Assembly (NCBI RefSeq): GCF_001668615.1
Contig: NZ_LZMC01000082.1
Span: forward strand, 1-64,000
Direction: 5' to 3'
Source of the DNA: Mycobacterium sp. 1274761.0
Lineage (GTDB): Bacteria > Actinomycetota > Actinomycetes > Mycobacteriales > Mycobacteriaceae
Length of the DNA stretch: 64,000 bases
Notes under the pieces: model-generated
What the model was told of the DNA's origin: nothing
Databases searched by the model: none
The model's input: the letters and a program-made list of their open reading frames with translations, nothing else
In this document: in pieces, positions 9,453-21,026 of the stretch
How positions within the stretch are numbered: position 1 is the stretch's first letter
Layout: the number at the start of each line of letters is the position of its first letter
Made by a program: the position numbers and the translations under genes

Positions 9453-10019
9453 ATGGTCGAGACATTCGTGCAGTCGACCGACGACGCGGTCAAGTTTTTG
9501 ACCGATCAGCACAACCTGATCAAGGACCTGTTCGAAGAGGTGTTCGCCGCCTCCAGCGATGAGGCGCGCGAAAAGGCCTTCACCGAGCTGCGTCAGCTGC
9601 TCGCCGTCCACGAGACGGCCGAGGAGATGGTGATACATCCGCGTGCCCGGCACGAACTGCGCGACGGGGACGCCATTGTCGATGCCAGGCTCGCCGAAGA
9701 GCATTCCGCCAAGGAGCAATTGTCGAAACTGGAGAAGATGGACGTCGCCTCAAAGGATTTCATCTCTGAATTGACCACGTTCCGCGACGCCGTCGTCGAC
9801 CATGCCCATCACGAGGAAACCGAGGAATTCAACAAGCTAGAGCGCAAGCTCAGCTCCGATGACCTCGAGCGGATGGCGAAAGCATTGCAGGCCGCAGAGG
9901 CGATCGCGCCGACGCGGCCCCATGCCGGCGTCGAATCGGCGAAGCTAAACTTCGCGGTCGGCCCATTCGCTTCGATGCTCGATCGGGCCCGCGATTTGAT
10001 CAAGGCGGCGACCGGATAA
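9453..10019 (+). CDS. Hemerythrin HHE domain protein
   Basis: This 188-residue helical protein has hemerythrin-type metal ligands: DQHNLIKDLFEE, a second histidine-glutamate helix (VHETAEEMVIHPR) and DHAHHEETEEF. Such proteins bind a di-iron centre and are linked to oxygen, nitric oxide or peroxide handling. An AGGTAG-type ribosome binding site lies just upstream. It stands alone between coaD and a clear terminator, so it is its own transcription unit or the last gene of the coaD unit. In M. tuberculosis this interval is filled by the PDIM/glycolipid locus instead. Confidence 0.85.
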   Translation: MVETFVQSTDDAVKFLTDQHNLIKDLFEEVFAASSDEAREKAFTELRQLLAVHETAEEMVIHPRARHELRDGDAIVDARLAEEHSAKEQLSKLEKMDVASKDFISELTTFRDAVVDHAHHEETEEFNKLERKLSSDDLERMAKALQAAEAIAPTRPHAGVESAKLNFAVGPFASMLDRARDLIKAATG

Positions 10020-10034
10020 CGAATTCGTCGAACA

Positions 10035-10063
10035 CAAAGACCGTCCCATGCGGGCGGTCTTTG
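10035..10063 (+). terminator. Intrinsic-type terminator hairpin after the hemerythrin gene
   Basis: CAAAGACCG (10035-10043) pairs perfectly with CGGTCTTTG (10055-10063). Three more G-C pairs follow inside, with one bulged T and the loop ATGC. The downstream TTTGTTTG is moderately T-rich. This is one of the few hairpins in the window with terminator-like geometry. Confidence 0.7.
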
Positions 10064-10093
10064 TTTGTGCCCGATATCCTCTCCGCGCACGCG

Positions 10094-10122
10094 TTGACAT
10101 AATGTGACGAAACTAGTAGACG
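10094..10122 (+). promoter_or_regulatory. Candidate SigA-type promoter for sepIVA
   Basis: A perfect TTGACA (10094-10099) is followed after 17 bases by TAGACG (10117-10122). The spacing is ideal but the -10 element is weak. It lies between the terminator and the sepIVA start and would give a leader of about 110 bases. Confidence 0.35.
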
Positions 10123-10238
10123 ACCGGCCTGGATGGGGCCGCTGGGCAGCCGGCGGGCGACACACCGACGGCGCTAGCGTAGTCACAGCGGTAACACCAG
10201 GCACACTGGTAACAACAACTACGCCTGGAGGGTGTGCC

Positions 10239-10976
10239 GTGTACCGAGTTTTTGAAGCGCTCGACGAACTGGGTGCGATCGTCGAAGAGGCCCGCGGTGT
10301 GCCGATGACGGCCGGTTGCGTGGTGCCCCGCGGTGACGTGCTCGAGCTGATTGACGACATCAAGGACGCCATCCCTGGCGAACTCGACGACGCCCAGGAC
10401 GTGCTGGATGCGCGCGACCAGCTGCTCAACGAGGCCAAAGAGCATTCCGGCTCGATGGTGGCGACCGCGCGCGCCGAGGCCGATTCGATGCTGAACCACG
10501 CCCGCACGGAGGCCGATCGTCTGCTGGCCGACGCCAAGTCCCAGGCCGACCGCATGGTCGCCGAGGCGCGCCAGCACAGCGAGCGGATGGTCACCGAAGC
10601 CCGCGACGAGGCTGCCCGCATCAGCGCCACGGCCAAGCGCGAGTACGAGGCCAGCGCCGGCCGGGCCAAGGCCGAGGCCGACCGGCTCATCGAGAACGGC
10701 AACCTCTCCTATGAGAAGGCCGTCCAAGAGGGCATCAAGGAGCAGCAACGCCTGGTGTCGCAGACCGAGATCGTCCAGTCGGCGACCGCCGAGGCCACCC
10801 GGCTCATCGACGCGGCGCACGCGGAGGCCGACCGCCTGCGCGGCGAATGCGACATCTACGTCGACAACAAGCTCGCGGAATTCGAGGAGTTCCTCAACGG
10901 GACGCTGCGCTCGGTGGGCCGTGGTCGTCACCAGCTGCGCACGGCCGCCGGCACGCACGACTACGTGGCGCGCTAA
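10239..10976 (+). CDS. sepIVA: SepIVA, DivIVA-domain septal growth protein
   Basis: This is a 245-residue coiled-coil protein of the DivIVA superfamily, the same length as Rv2927c. The N terminus YRVFEALDELGAIVEE is the DivIVA-like membrane-binding part. The middle is a long heptad region rich in Ala, Glu, Arg and Asp (for example AEADRLLADAKSQADR), and the C terminus is basic. SepIVA is needed for septation and polar growth in mycobacteria. GTG 10239 follows a good GGAGG ribosome binding site at 10227-10231 and gives the family length. The frame is open further upstream but has no support. Confidence 0.92.
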   Translation: MYRVFEALDELGAIVEEARGVPMTAGCVVPRGDVLELIDDIKDAIPGELDDAQDVLDARDQLLNEAKEHSGSMVATARAEADSMLNHARTEADRLLADAKSQADRMVAEARQHSERMVTEARDEAARISATAKREYEASAGRAKAEADRLIENGNLSYEKAVQEGIKEQQRLVSQTEIVQSATAEATRLIDAAHAEADRLRGECDIYVDNKLAEFEEFLNGTLRSVGRGRHQLRTAAGTHDYVAR

Positions 10977-11017
10977 CTCGGCTCGGCCCGCCAGGTGCGG
11001 GTCGTACGATCTTAGGT

Positions 11018-11596
11018 ATGGCCTCCCACTATTCGGGGCATAGGGATGCCCGTTCGCCGCTCGTGATCAACATCGCCCGGCTGGGGCGTCGACCGGGATC
11101 GATGATGACCGTCCACGAGACGGTGCCCAGCCCGACACGCATCGGCGTCGAGCTGGTGGCGATCGACAAAGGCGCGCCGCTGGAGTTGGACCTGCGGATC
11201 GAGTCGGTATCGGAAGGCGCGCTGGTCACCGGCACGGTGTCGGCGCCCACAACGGGTGAGTGCGCAAGGTGCCTGACACCGATCACCGGCGACGTCCGCA
11301 TCGACCTCACCGAGCTCTACGCCTACCCGGACAGCACCACCGAGGCCACGACGGAACCTGATGAAGTAGGACACGTGGGCTCCAGTGGCCAGCCAAACAC
11401 CATCGACCTAGAGCAGCCGGTCGTCGACGGTGTGGGGCTGGCGCTGCCGTTCTCGCCGCTGTGCGAAGCGGATTGCCAAGGACTGTGCCCTGATTGCGGT
11501 ATCCCGATGGCGACGGCCGAGCCCGGGCATCGTCACGAGAAGCTCGATCCGCGCTGGGCCAAGCTCGCCTCGATGTTGGAGACCGACGACAAGTGA
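11018..11596 (+). CDS. YceD/DUF177 family protein
   Basis: This is a 192-residue protein of the DUF177 family, which accompanies 23S rRNA or ribosomal protein L32 functions in many bacteria. Two cysteine pairs are visible: CARC in the middle and [13 protein letters not shown] near the end, a likely metal site. Its stop overlaps the rnc start by four bases (GTGA), as in M. tuberculosis Rv2926c-rnc. The open frame extends upstream to 10847, but ATG 11018 gives the expected [16 protein letters not shown] start. Confidence 0.85.
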   Translation: MASHYSGHRDARSPLVINIARLGRRPGSMMTVHETVPSPTRIGVELVAIDKGAPLELDLRIESVSEGALVTGTVSAPTTGECARCLTPITGDVRIDLTELYAYPDSTTEATTEPDEVGHVGSSGQPNTIDLEQPVVDGVGLALPFSPLCEADCQGLCPDCGIPMATAEPGHRHEKLDPRWAKLASMLETDDK

Positions 11597-12297
11597 CGGG
11601 TGATCGCGCCGCACTGGTCAAGGCGCTCGGAGTCGAGATGCCCGACGAGTTGCTCACCATGGCGCTCACACACCGCAGCTATTCCTACGAAAACGGCGGG
11701 CTGCCGACGAATGAGCGGCTGGAGTTTCTCGGCGATGCGGTGCTGGGGCTGACCATCACCGAGGAGCTCTACCACCGCCATCCCGACCGTTCGGAGGGCG
11801 ATCTGGCCAAGCTGCGAGCCAGCATCGTCAACACCCAGGCGCTCGCCGACGTCGGCCGCGCGCTGACCGACGACGGTCTGGGCGCCTACCTACTACTGGG
11901 CAAGGGCGAAGAGAACTCCGGCGGCGCCGACAAGTCGAGCATTCTGGCCGACGGCATCGAATCTTTGCTTGGCGCAATATATCTCGAGCACGGCTTGTCG
12001 GTGGCGCGCGAGGTGATTCTGCGGCTTTTCGGTTCGTTGATCGACACCGCACCGACGCTGGGCGCGGGTCTGGACTGGAAGAGCAGCCTGCAGGAGCTGA
12101 CCGCCGCCCGCGGCATGGGCGCGCCGTCATATGTAGTGACCGCGACGGGACCCGACCACGACAAGGAATTCACCGCAACCGTCGTCGTGTTCAACACCGA
12201 GTACGGCAGGGGAGTCGGGCGCACCAAGAAAGAAGCCGAGTTGAAGGCGGCCGCCGCGGCGTGGACGGCCCTCGCCGACTCTGACGTAGATGCCTGA
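11593..12297 (+). CDS. rnc: Ribonuclease III
   Basis: This double-strand-specific endoribonuclease of 234 residues processes rRNA precursors. The signature [11 protein letters not shown] (residues 41-51) carries the acidic catalytic residues, and a C-terminal double-stranded RNA-binding domain follows from about residue 160. The GTG start overlaps the upstream stop, and the 3' end overlaps mutM by eight bases. Confidence 0.96.
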   Translation: MTGDRAALVKALGVEMPDELLTMALTHRSYSYENGGLPTNERLEFLGDAVLGLTITEELYHRHPDRSEGDLAKLRASIVNTQALADVGRALTDDGLGAYLLLGKGEENSGGADKSSILADGIESLLGAIYLEHGLSVAREVILRLFGSLIDTAPTLGAGLDWKSSLQELTAARGMGAPSYVVTATGPDHDKEFTATVVVFNTEYGRGVGRTKKEAELKAAAAAWTALADSDVDA

Positions 12298-13171
12298 ACT
12301 GCCCGAGGTTGAGGTTGTTCGGCGGGGGCTCGACGCACATGTGGTCGGCAAGACGATCACGGCCGTGCGCGTGCACCATCCCCGTGCGGTGCGACGGCAC
12401 GAGGCCGGCCCCGCGGATCTCACTGCGCGACTGCTGAATACGCGCGTCACGGGCACGGGCCGTCGCGGTAAGTATCTGTGGCTGACGCTCGGCGACGGGT
12501 CGGCGTTGGTCGTGCATCTGGGGATGAGCGGTCAGATGCTGGTGGGGACGCGCACGCGAGGAGCACAAGATGCATCCGTGCCAGAGGCACACCTGCGGAT
12601 CGCGACGCTGCTGGACGACGGCACGGCGCTGAGCTTCGTCGACCAGAGGACGTTCGGCGGCTGGATGCTGACCGACATGGTGACCGTCGACGGGACCGAC
12701 GTGCCGGTCCCTGTCGCCCATATCGCCCGCGACCCGCTGGATCCCCGGTTCAACCGCGATGCTGTCGTTACGGTGTTGCGGCGCAAGCATTCCGAGATCA
12801 AGCGTCAACTCTTGGATCAGACGGTGGTGTCGGGTATCGGCAACATCTACGCCGACGAAGCGCTGTGGCGCGCCAGGATCAACGGCGCACGGCTGGCGTC
12901 GTCGCTGAGCCGTAAACAGCTCGGCGAGCTGCTGGGTTCTGCGACCGAGGTGATGACGGAGGCCCTCGGTCAGGGCGGCACGTCATTCGACTCGCTGTAT
13001 GTCAACGTCAACGGCGAGTCCGGCTACTTCGACCGGTCGTTGGACGCCTACGGCCGCGAGGGCGAGCCATGCCGGCGCTGTGGCGCGGTGATGCGACGGG
13101 AGAAGTTCATGAACCGCTCGTCCTTCTACTGCCCGAAATGCCAACCCCGCCCGCGGGTGCGGCGGTCCTAG
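12290..13171 (+). CDS. mutM: Formamidopyrimidine-DNA glycosylase
   Basis: This base-excision repair enzyme removes 8-oxoguanine and formamidopyrimidines. The N terminus [10 protein letters not shown] carries the catalytic Pro2 and Glu3, GRRGKYLWL holds the conserved lysine, and the C terminus has a four-cysteine zinc finger (CRRC...CPKC). It is 293 residues, slightly longer than average because of an insert around [16 protein letters not shown]. It overlaps rnc by eight bases, so it belongs to the same operon. Confidence 0.96.
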   Translation: MPELPEVEVVRRGLDAHVVGKTITAVRVHHPRAVRRHEAGPADLTARLLNTRVTGTGRRGKYLWLTLGDGSALVVHLGMSGQMLVGTRTRGAQDASVPEAHLRIATLLDDGTALSFVDQRTFGGWMLTDMVTVDGTDVPVPVAHIARDPLDPRFNRDAVVTVLRRKHSEIKRQLLDQTVVSGIGNIYADEALWRARINGARLASSLSRKQLGELLGSATEVMTEALGQGGTSFDSLYVNVNGESGYFDRSLDAYGREGEPCRRCGAVMRREKFMNRSSFYCPKCQPRPRVRRS

Positions 13172-13176
13172 ATTCC

Positions 13177-13237
13177 CGCGAAACGGAATTCCAGCACCCG
13201 TCCACTCGCAGTTCTGGTGCTGGAATATCGTTTCGCG
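13177..13237. repeat. Long imperfect inverted repeat (22-base arms)
   Basis: The arm at 13177-13198 is complementary to 13216-13237 at 20 of 22 positions, with a 17-base loop. It fills most of the gap between mutM and the OsmC gene. It lacks a T tract, so it is not a classic terminator. It could be an RNA structure, a protein-binding site or a small interspersed repeat. Confidence 0.85.
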
Positions 13238-13259
13238 CGACGTTGTAGGAAGAGGAACC

Positions 13260-13676
13260 ATGATGGAACTGTGGGTCGAGCGCACCGGCGTGCGCCGCTA
13301 CACCGGGCACAGCACGCGGGGCGCGCAGGTGCTCGTCGGCAGCGAGGACGTCGAGGGCGTGTTCACCCCCGGCGAGCTGATGAAGATTGCGCTCGCGGCG
13401 TGCAGCGGCATGGCCAGCGACGTCCCGCTCCAACGCCGCCTCGGCGAGGACTACCAGACGACGATCAAGGTGTCCGGTGCGGCCGACCGCGACCAGGAGC
13501 GCTACCCGCTGCTCGAAGAGCGCATGGAACTAGACCTGTCCGAGCTGTCGGCAGACGAGCGGGTCCGGGTACTCACCGTCGTGAGCCGGGCGATCGACCA
13601 GGTGTGCACGGTCGGCCGGACGCTCAAGTCCGGGACAGAAGTGACATTTGAGGTTGTTGATGCAGGAGTTAGCTGA
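13260..13676 (+). CDS. OsmC family protein
   Basis: This is a 138-residue OsmC/Ohr-fold protein. The two cysteines used by the family for peroxide reduction are present, in AACSGM and in VCTVGRT. It probably reduces organic hydroperoxides, although some OsmC-like proteins have other roles. Two ATG codons in tandem (13260 and 13263) follow the ribosome binding site AAGAGGA. The gene overlaps the acylphosphatase start by 17 bases, matching Rv2923c-acyP. Confidence 0.88.
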   Translation: MMELWVERTGVRRYTGHSTRGAQVLVGSEDVEGVFTPGELMKIALAACSGMASDVPLQRRLGEDYQTTIKVSGAADRDQERYPLLEERMELDLSELSADERVRVLTVVSRAIDQVCTVGRTLKSGTEVTFEVVDAGVS

Positions 13677-13944
13677 CGTTCGGCTGACGGCCTGGGTGCA
13701 CGGCCACGTGCAGGGGGTCGGATTCCGGTGGTGGACGCGTTCGCGGGCCCTGGAACTGGGGCTGACGGGATACGCGTCGAACCGCTCCGACGGACGTGTC
13801 CAGGTCGTCGCGCAGGGCCCCCGCGACGCCTGCCAACGGCTGCTTGACCTGCTGGAAAGCGGGAATACTCCGGGCCGCGTCGAGAAAGTCATCGCCGATT
13901 GGTCAGAAGTGGGCGACGCGATCGCGGGGTTCACCGAGCGATAG
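13660..13944 (+). CDS. acyP: Acylphosphatase
   Basis: This small enzyme of 94 residues hydrolyses acyl phosphates. The family motif [13 protein letters not shown] includes the catalytic arginine, and the conserved asparagine is in [14 protein letters not shown] 13660 is chosen over earlier in-frame codons because it gives the usual start ([11 protein letters not shown]) and length. It overlaps the end of the OsmC gene. Confidence 0.93.
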   Translation: MQELADVRLTAWVHGHVQGVGFRWWTRSRALELGLTGYASNRSDGRVQVVAQGPRDACQRLLDLLESGNTPGRVEKVIADWSEVGDAIAGFTER

Positions 13945-13970
13945 CCCTCGCGGCGGTAGTGTGGCCCATC

Positions 13971-16900
13971 GTGCACCTCAAGAGTCTGACGCTGAAGGGC
14001 TTCAAGTCCTTTGCTTCGCCGACGACTCTGCGCTTTGAACCAGGCATCACCTGCGTGGTCGGACCCAACGGTTCGGGCAAGTCGAATGTGGTCGATGCGC
14101 TCACCTGGGTGATGGGGGAGCAGGGCGCCAAGACCCTGCGCGGCGGCAAGATGGAAGACGTCATCTTTGCGGGCACGTCGTCGCGGCCACCGCTGGGCCG
14201 CGCCGAGGTCACCGTCACGATCGACAATTCCGACAACTCGCTGCCGATCGACTACTCCGAGGTCTCGATCACCCGACGGATGTTCCGCGACGGCGGCAGC
14301 GAATACGAAATCAACGGCAGCAGTTGCCGTTTGATGGATGTCCAGGAACTGCTGAGCGACTCCGGCATCGGCCGCGAGATGCATGTCATCGTCGGCCAGG
14401 GCAAGCTCTCGGAGATCCTGGAGTCACGCCCCGAGGATCGCCGTGCCTTCATCGAAGAGGCCGCTGGTGTCCTGAAGCACCGCAAGCGTAAGGAAAAGGC
14501 GGTCCGCAAGCTCGACGCGATGTCGGCTAACCTGGCCCGGCTGTCGGATCTCACCACCGAACTGCGCCGCCAGCTCAAGCCGCTGGGCAGGCAGGCCGAG
14601 ATGGCGCGCCGCGCGCAGACCATCCAGGCCGATCTGCGCGACGCCCGACTGCGCCTTGCCGCCGACGATCTCGTCAGCCGCAGAGGCGAATTCGAGAACA
14701 CCAACCAGGCCGAGACGTCGCTGCGCCGCGAACACGACGAGATGACCACCCAGCTGGAGACCGCCACCGTCGAACTCGACGCACACGAGTCGGCCGTCGC
14801 GGGGCTCAGCGAGCGCGCCGAGGCCGCCCAGCAGAGCTGGTTCCGGCTGTCGGCGCTGGCCGAACGCGTCAGCGCGACCGTCCGGATCGCCAGCGAGCGC
14901 GCCCAGCACCTCGACACCGAACCCGAGACATCCAGCGGCGCCGACCCGGAGACGCTCGAGGCCGAGGCCGACGAGGTCGCCGCCCACGAGCGGCAACTGC
15001 TGGCCGAACTGAACGAGTCCCGTGAGCGGCTGACCGCGGCCCGCGACGAACTCACCGAACGCGAGAGGGTCGCGGCCGAGGCCGAGCGCGCTCACCTCGC
15101 CGCCGTACGCGCCGAGGCCGACCGCCGCGAAGGGCTGGCCCGGCTGGCGGGCCAGGTCGACACCATGCGCACCCGCGTGGAGTCCATCGACGAGACGGTC
15201 GCTCGGTTGACGGTGAACATCGAAGAGGCCGGCGCCCGCGCTCAGCAGGCGCAGGCCGAGTTCGAGACCGTGCAGGGCCGCGTCGGTGAGCTCGATGCGG
15301 GCGAGGTCGGGCTCGACGAGCATCACGACCGAACCGTCGCCGCCCTGCGGCTAGCCGACGAACGCGTGGCGGAACTTCAGGCAGGTGAACGCAACGCCGA
15401 GCGTCATGTGGCGTCGCTGCGTGCCCGCATCGACGCCCTCTCTGTAGGTCTCGACCGCAAGGACGGCGCGGCGTGGCTTCAGCGAAACCTTTCCGGCGCA
15501 GGGCTTTTCGGCTCTGTGGCGAATCTGGTCAAGGTGCGCCCCGGCTACGAGGCCGCCGTCGCCGCGGTGCTTGGCGCGGCGGCCGACGCCGTCGCCGCCG
15601 AGAGTTTCGGCGCGGCTCGGTCCGCGGTCGCTGCGCTGAAAGAGTCCGACGGCGGCCGCGCGGCGATCGTGCTCGGCGACTGGCCGGACCAGGCGCCCGC
15701 GCCCCTCGGTCCGCTGCCTGAAGGCGCGCTGTGGGCTAGCGATCTGGTGGAGGTGCCGGCGCGGCTGCGCGGCGCACTGACAGCGATGCTGTCGGGCGTG
15801 GCAGTGGTGCGCGATCTGAGCGCGGCGCTCGATCTGGTCGCGCAGCGCCCGCAACTGCGTGCTGTGACCACCGACGGCGATCTCGTTGGCGCCGGCTGGG
15901 TCAGCGGGGGGTCGGATCGCAAGCCCAGCACGCTCGAGATCACCTCCGAGGTCGAGAAGGCCCGCGCCGAACTGGCCGAGGCTGAAAAGCAGGTCGGTGA
16001 GCTGAGCGCGGCGCTGGCCGGCGCGCTGGAAGAGCAGAAGGCGCGTCAGGACGCCGCCGAGCACGCCTTGGCCGCGCTCAACGAGTCCGACGCCGCGATC
16101 TCGGCGATCTATGAACAGCTCGGCAGGCTTGGCCAGGACGCCCGCTCTGCCGACGAGGAGTGGCAGCGGCTGATCCGGCAGCGCGACGAGCTGGAGGCCG
16201 GCCGGGTGCAAACGGTCGAGGAGCTGGCCGCGCTCGAGCAGCGGTTGCACAACGCCGAGCAGGCGCCGTTGGTCGACTCCGCACCTGCCGACCGCCAGGA
16301 GACGGTGGCGGCGGCCGAAGCCGCGCGTGCCGCCGAGGTCGAGGCCCGGCTGGCCGTGCGTACTGCCGAAGAGCGCGCGAATGCTGTTCGCGGACGAGCG
16401 GATTCACTGCGCCGCGCCGCGGCAGCCGAGCGCGAGGCCAGGCTGCGTGCGCAGCGCGCGCGGGAAGCCCGCGAGCATGCCGCGGCCGTCGCGGCGGCCG
16501 TCGCGGAGTCGGGACGTGCACTGGCGCAACGGTTGGCCTCGACGGTGAGCGTGGCATCGCGGCGCCGTGACGCCCTGGCCAACGAACGCCGTCAGCGGAT
16601 CGAGGCGTTGGCGAAGGTGCGTGAGCAGGTCACCGAACTCACAACGAAGATCGCCGCGGTCACCGAGGCGCTGCATCGTGACGAGGTCGCGAAAGCCGAA
16701 GCGGCACTTCGGATTGAGCAGCTCGAGCAGCAGGTCCTCGACCAGTTCGGGATGGCTACCGCCGACCTGATCGCCGAATACGGTCCCGATGCGCCGCTGC
16801 CGCCGTCCGAACTCGAGATGGCCGAGTACGAACAGGCCCGCGAACGCGGCGAGCAGGTCACAGCGCCGGCGCCGATGCCGTTCGATCGGCCGACGCAGTT

Positions 16901-17555
16901 GCGTCGCGCGAAGAAGGCCGAACGCGAACTCAACGAACTCGGTCGGGTGAACCCGCTGGCGCTGGAGGAGTTCGCGGCGCTCGAAGAGCGCTACAACTTC
17001 CTGTCCACCCAGCTGGAGGACGTCAAGGCCGCGCGCAAGGACCTGCTCGACGTCATCGCCGATGTCGACACCCGCATCCTGCAGGTGTTCACCGAAGCGT
17101 TCGTCGACGTGGAACGTGAATTCCAGCAAGTGTTTTCGACGCTGTTCCCCGGCGGCGAGGGCAGGCTGCTGCTCACCGATCCCAACGACATGCTGACTAC
17201 GGGCATCGAGGTCGAAGCGCGTCCGCCGGGCAAGAAGATCAAGCGGCTGTCGTTGCTGTCCGGCGGTGAGAAGTCGCTGACCGCGGTGGCGATGCTGGTG
17301 GCGATATTCCGGGCGCGGCCTTCGCCGTTCTACGTGATGGACGAGGTGGAAGCCGCGCTGGACGACGCCAACCTGCGCCGCCTGATCGCCTTGTTCGAGC
17401 AGCTGCGGGAACGCTCGCAGCTGATCGTCATCACCCACCAGAAGCCGACAATGGAAGTCGCCGACGCGCTCTACGGCGTGACGATGCGCGATGACGGCAT
17501 CACGGCGGTGATTTCGCAGCGCATGCGCGGCCAGGAGCTGGTGACCGCGAGCTGA
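13971..17555 (+). CDS. smc: Chromosome segregation ATPase SMC
   Basis: This 1194-residue condensin subunit has an N-terminal Walker A GPNGSGKS at 31-38 and two long coiled coils. A hinge lies at about 500-680 ([12 protein letters not shown] through [12 protein letters not shown]). The C-terminal signature [13 protein letters not shown] is followed by the Walker [13 protein letters not shown]. It organises and segregates the chromosome with ScpA and ScpB, which are not in this window. GTG 13971 gives the conserved start [13 protein letters not shown]. The frame is open upstream, but that part overlaps acyP and is not conserved. Confidence 0.97.
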   Translation: MHLKSLTLKGFKSFASPTTLRFEPGITCVVGPNGSGKSNVVDALTWVMGEQGAKTLRGGKMEDVIFAGTSSRPPLGRAEVTVTIDNSDNSLPIDYSEVSITRRMFRDGGSEYEINGSSCRLMDVQELLSDSGIGREMHVIVGQGKLSEILESRPEDRRAFIEEAAGVLKHRKRKEKAVRKLDAMSANLARLSDLTTELRRQLKPLGRQAEMARRAQTIQADLRDARLRLAADDLVSRRGEFENTNQAETSLRREHDEMTTQLETATVELDAHESAVAGLSERAEAAQQSWFRLSALAERVSATVRIASERAQHLDTEPETSSGADPETLEAEADEVAAHERQLLAELNESRERLTAARDELTERERVAAEAERAHLAAVRAEADRREGLARLAGQVDTMRTRVESIDETVARLTVNIEEAGARAQQAQAEFETVQGRVGELDAGEVGLDEHHDRTVAALRLADERVAELQAGERNAERHVASLRARIDALSVGLDRKDGAAWLQRNLSGAGLFGSVANLVKVRPGYEAAVAAVLGAAADAVAAESFGAARSAVAALKESDGGRAAIVLGDWPDQAPAPLGPLPEGALWASDLVEVPARLRGALTAMLSGVAVVRDLSAALDLVAQRPQLRAVTTDGDLVGAGWVSGGSDRKPSTLEITSEVEKARAELAEAEKQVGELSAALAGALEEQKARQDAAEHALAALNESDAAISAIYEQLGRLGQDARSADEEWQRLIRQRDELEAGRVQTVEELAALEQRLHNAEQAPLVDSAPADRQETVAAAEAARAAEVEARLAVRTAEERANAVRGRADSLRRAAAAEREARLRAQRAREAREHAAAVAAAVAESGRALAQRLASTVSVASRRRDALANERRQRIEALAKVREQVTELTTKIAAVTEALHRDEVAKAEAALRIEQLEQQVLDQFGMATADLIAEYGPDAPLPPSELEMAEYEQARERGEQVTAPAPMPFDRPTQLRRAKKAERELNELGRVNPLALEEFAALEERYNFLSTQLEDVKAARKDLLDVIADVDTRILQVFTEAFVDVEREFQQVFSTLFPGGEGRLLLTDPNDMLTTGIEVEARPPGKKIKRLSLLSGGEKSLTAVAMLVAIFRARPSPFYVMDEVEAALDDANLRRLIALFEQLRERSQLIVITHQKPTMEVADALYGVTMRDDGITAVISQRMRGQELVTAS

Positions 17556-17617
17556 CCGGCGCTCCTTCGTCCCTGTCTCGCCGTGATCGACGAAATGGCG
17601 TGAGTTACTCGCACTTT

Positions 17618-17643
17618 TGCGCCCACTTGTTGGTTCGGGCGCA
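17618..17643. repeat. Short inverted repeat between smc and ftsY
   Basis: TGCGCCC (17618-17624) and GGGCGCA (17637-17643) form a perfect 7-base stem with a 12-base loop in the 136-base gap after smc. There is no T tract. It may help end the smc transcript or may be incidental. Confidence 0.4.
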
Positions 17644-17691
17644 CGAGGGCCGGTCGTCACCGTCGTCGACCGCCACTGGGACAATGACACG

Positions 17692-19044
17692 GTGTCTGAA
17701 GGTCTCTGGATCGCAATCGCGGTCATCGCCGTACTGGTCGTCGTCGCTCTTGTGGTGGTCGGCCTGGTCCGATCCCGCCGCGCAAAGATCCGCCTCGACT
17801 CGTCGACCAGCACCGACACCGCCATTGACCGCTCCGGCGGCTACACCGCCTCTTCGGGCATCACGTTCACTCAGTCATCTGCAAACGCCGCGCCGGCGGC
17901 TCCTCCGCAGTCCTTGGACACCAGCGGCCTGCCGGCCGTCGGTGACGACGCCTCCATCCCGCGCGACGCCCCGAAACGGCCCATCGCCGAGGTCCAGCTG
18001 CCCGACGCGCCCGCGCCCCCTGAGACCCAGGAAGCGCCTCCCGCGCCTGACCTCGACGCCATTGCGCCGACTGCGCCAGATGTCGACGCCATTGCGCCGA
18101 CTGCGCCAGATGTCGACGCCATTGCGCCGACTGAAGGTCGCCTCGAGCGGCTGCGGGGACGGTTGGCCAAGTCGCAGAACGCTCTCGGCCGCAGCGTGCT
18201 CGGCCTGCTCGGCGGTGGCGATCTCGACGAGGACTCCTGGGAGGCCGTCGAGGACACCCTGCTGATCGCCGATCTGGGCTCGGTCGTCACCGAGTCGGTG
18301 GTCAGCGCGCTGCGCGAACGGCTGGCCAGCGGCCGGGTGCGCACCGAAGCTGACGCCAGGGCTGTGTTGCGCGAGGTGCTCATCGCCGAGCTGCACCCGC
18401 AACTGGACCGCTCGGTCAGGGCGCTACCCCACGATGACCACCCGTCGGTGCTGCTCGTGGTCGGCGTCAACGGCACCGGCAAGACGACCACGGTCGGCAA
18501 GCTGGCCCGTGTCCTGGTCGCCGACGGACGCCGGGTGGTGCTCGGCGCCGCGGATACTTTCCGCGCGGCGGCCGCTGACCAGCTGCAGGCGTGGGCGTCG
18601 CGCGTCGGCGCCGACGTCATCCGGGGCGCCGAGGGCGCCGACCCCGCATCGGTGGCGTTCGACGCTGTCGACAAGGGCATCGCCGCAGGCGCCGACGTGG
18701 TCCTGATCGACACCGCGGGACGGCTGCACACCAAGACCGGGCTCATGGACGAGCTCGGCAAGGTCAAGCGCGTGGTGAGCAAACGCGCGGCGGTCGACGA
18801 GGTGCTGCTCGTGCTCGACGCGACGATCGGCCAGAACGGGCTGGCCCAGGCCCGGGTGTTCGCCGACGTCGTCGACATCACCGGCGTGGTGCTCACCAAA
18901 CTCGACGGGACCGCCAAGGGCGGAATCGTGTTCCGCGTGCAGCAGGAACTCGGCGTGCCGGTCAAACTCGTCGGGCTCGGCGAAGGTCCCGACGACCTCG
19001 CGCCGTTCGAGCCTGCAGCATTCGTCGACGCGCTTCTGGGGTGA
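17692..19044 (+). CDS. ftsY: Signal recognition particle receptor FtsY
   Basis: This 450-residue SRP receptor GTPase docks SRP-ribosome complexes at the membrane. It has an N-terminal membrane segment (about 5-23), an acidic, proline-rich linker, then the NG domain. The G motifs are GVNGTGKTT, DTAGRLHTK and TKLDGTAKGG. GTG 17692 (SEGLWIAIAV) gives the usual mycobacterial start. The linker contains an exact 30-base tandem repeat (18055-18114), which lengthens it relative to M. tuberculosis FtsY. Its partner ffh lies at 23906. Confidence 0.96.
   Translation: MSEGLWIAIAVIAVLVVVALVVVGLVRSRRAKIRLDSSTSTDTAIDRSGGYTASSGITFTQSSANAAPAAPPQSLDTSGLPAVGDDASIPRDAPKRPIAEVQLPDAPAPPETQEAPPAPDLDAIAPTAPDVDAIAPTAPDVDAIAPTEGRLERLRGRLAKSQNALGRSVLGLLGGGDLDEDSWEAVEDTLLIADLGSVVTESVVSALRERLASGRVRTEADARAVLREVLIAELHPQLDRSVRALPHDDHPSVLLVVGVNGTGKTTTVGKLARVLVADGRRVVLGAADTFRAAAADQLQAWASRVGADVIRGAEGADPASVAFDAVDKGIAAGADVVLIDTAGRLHTKTGLMDELGKVKRVVSKRAAVDEVLLVLDATIGQNGLAQARVFADVVDITGVVLTKLDGTAKGGIVFRVQQELGVPVKLVGLGEGPDDLAPFEPAAFVDALLG
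18055..18132 (+). repeat. 30-base tandem repeat inside ftsY linker
   Basis: The unit at 18055-18084 is repeated exactly at 18085-18114, and a third partial copy runs to 18132. Each unit encodes DAIAPTAPDV in frame. Copy number changes would lengthen or shorten the acidic linker without breaking the frame. Confidence 0.95.
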
Positions 19045-19101
19045 GCACAACGCGCCCGAAAAGCGCGATGTAACGCGGGCGAAACGTAACCGGCGTATCC
19101 G

Positions 19102-19117
19102 TTCACACGAGCGAAAC
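19102..19117 (+). promoter_or_regulatory. Candidate GlnR box upstream of amt
   Basis: TTCAC-ACGAGC-GAAAC fits the GlnR half-site pattern (GTnAC, six bases, GAAAC) with one mismatch. Additional GTAAC (19086-19090) and GAAAC copies lie nearby. amt-glnB-glnD is a known GlnR target in mycobacteria, so the location is right, but the match is short. Confidence 0.35.
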
Positions 19118-19219
19118 ACCAAGGCGTCTTAGCCGAAACAACCACTCAGCATTGTCTTGGACCAGGCCAACGGTCGTAAAACCTTTGCGGCCCTGCCTTG
19201 TCGAAGGAGGAAACTGCGA

Positions 19220-20949
<1,730 letters not shown>

Positions 20950-21026
20950 CAGAAGCGAAGTGAGACGTCGTCTCCCGGCCTTGCACCGTGAGCGTTAACA
21001 GGTAAAGGGTCGGGGGAGGACACGAA

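Noticed and set aside
18055..18132. CRISPR-like direct repeats
   Set aside because: The units are directly tandem with no spacers and lie in frame inside ftsY.
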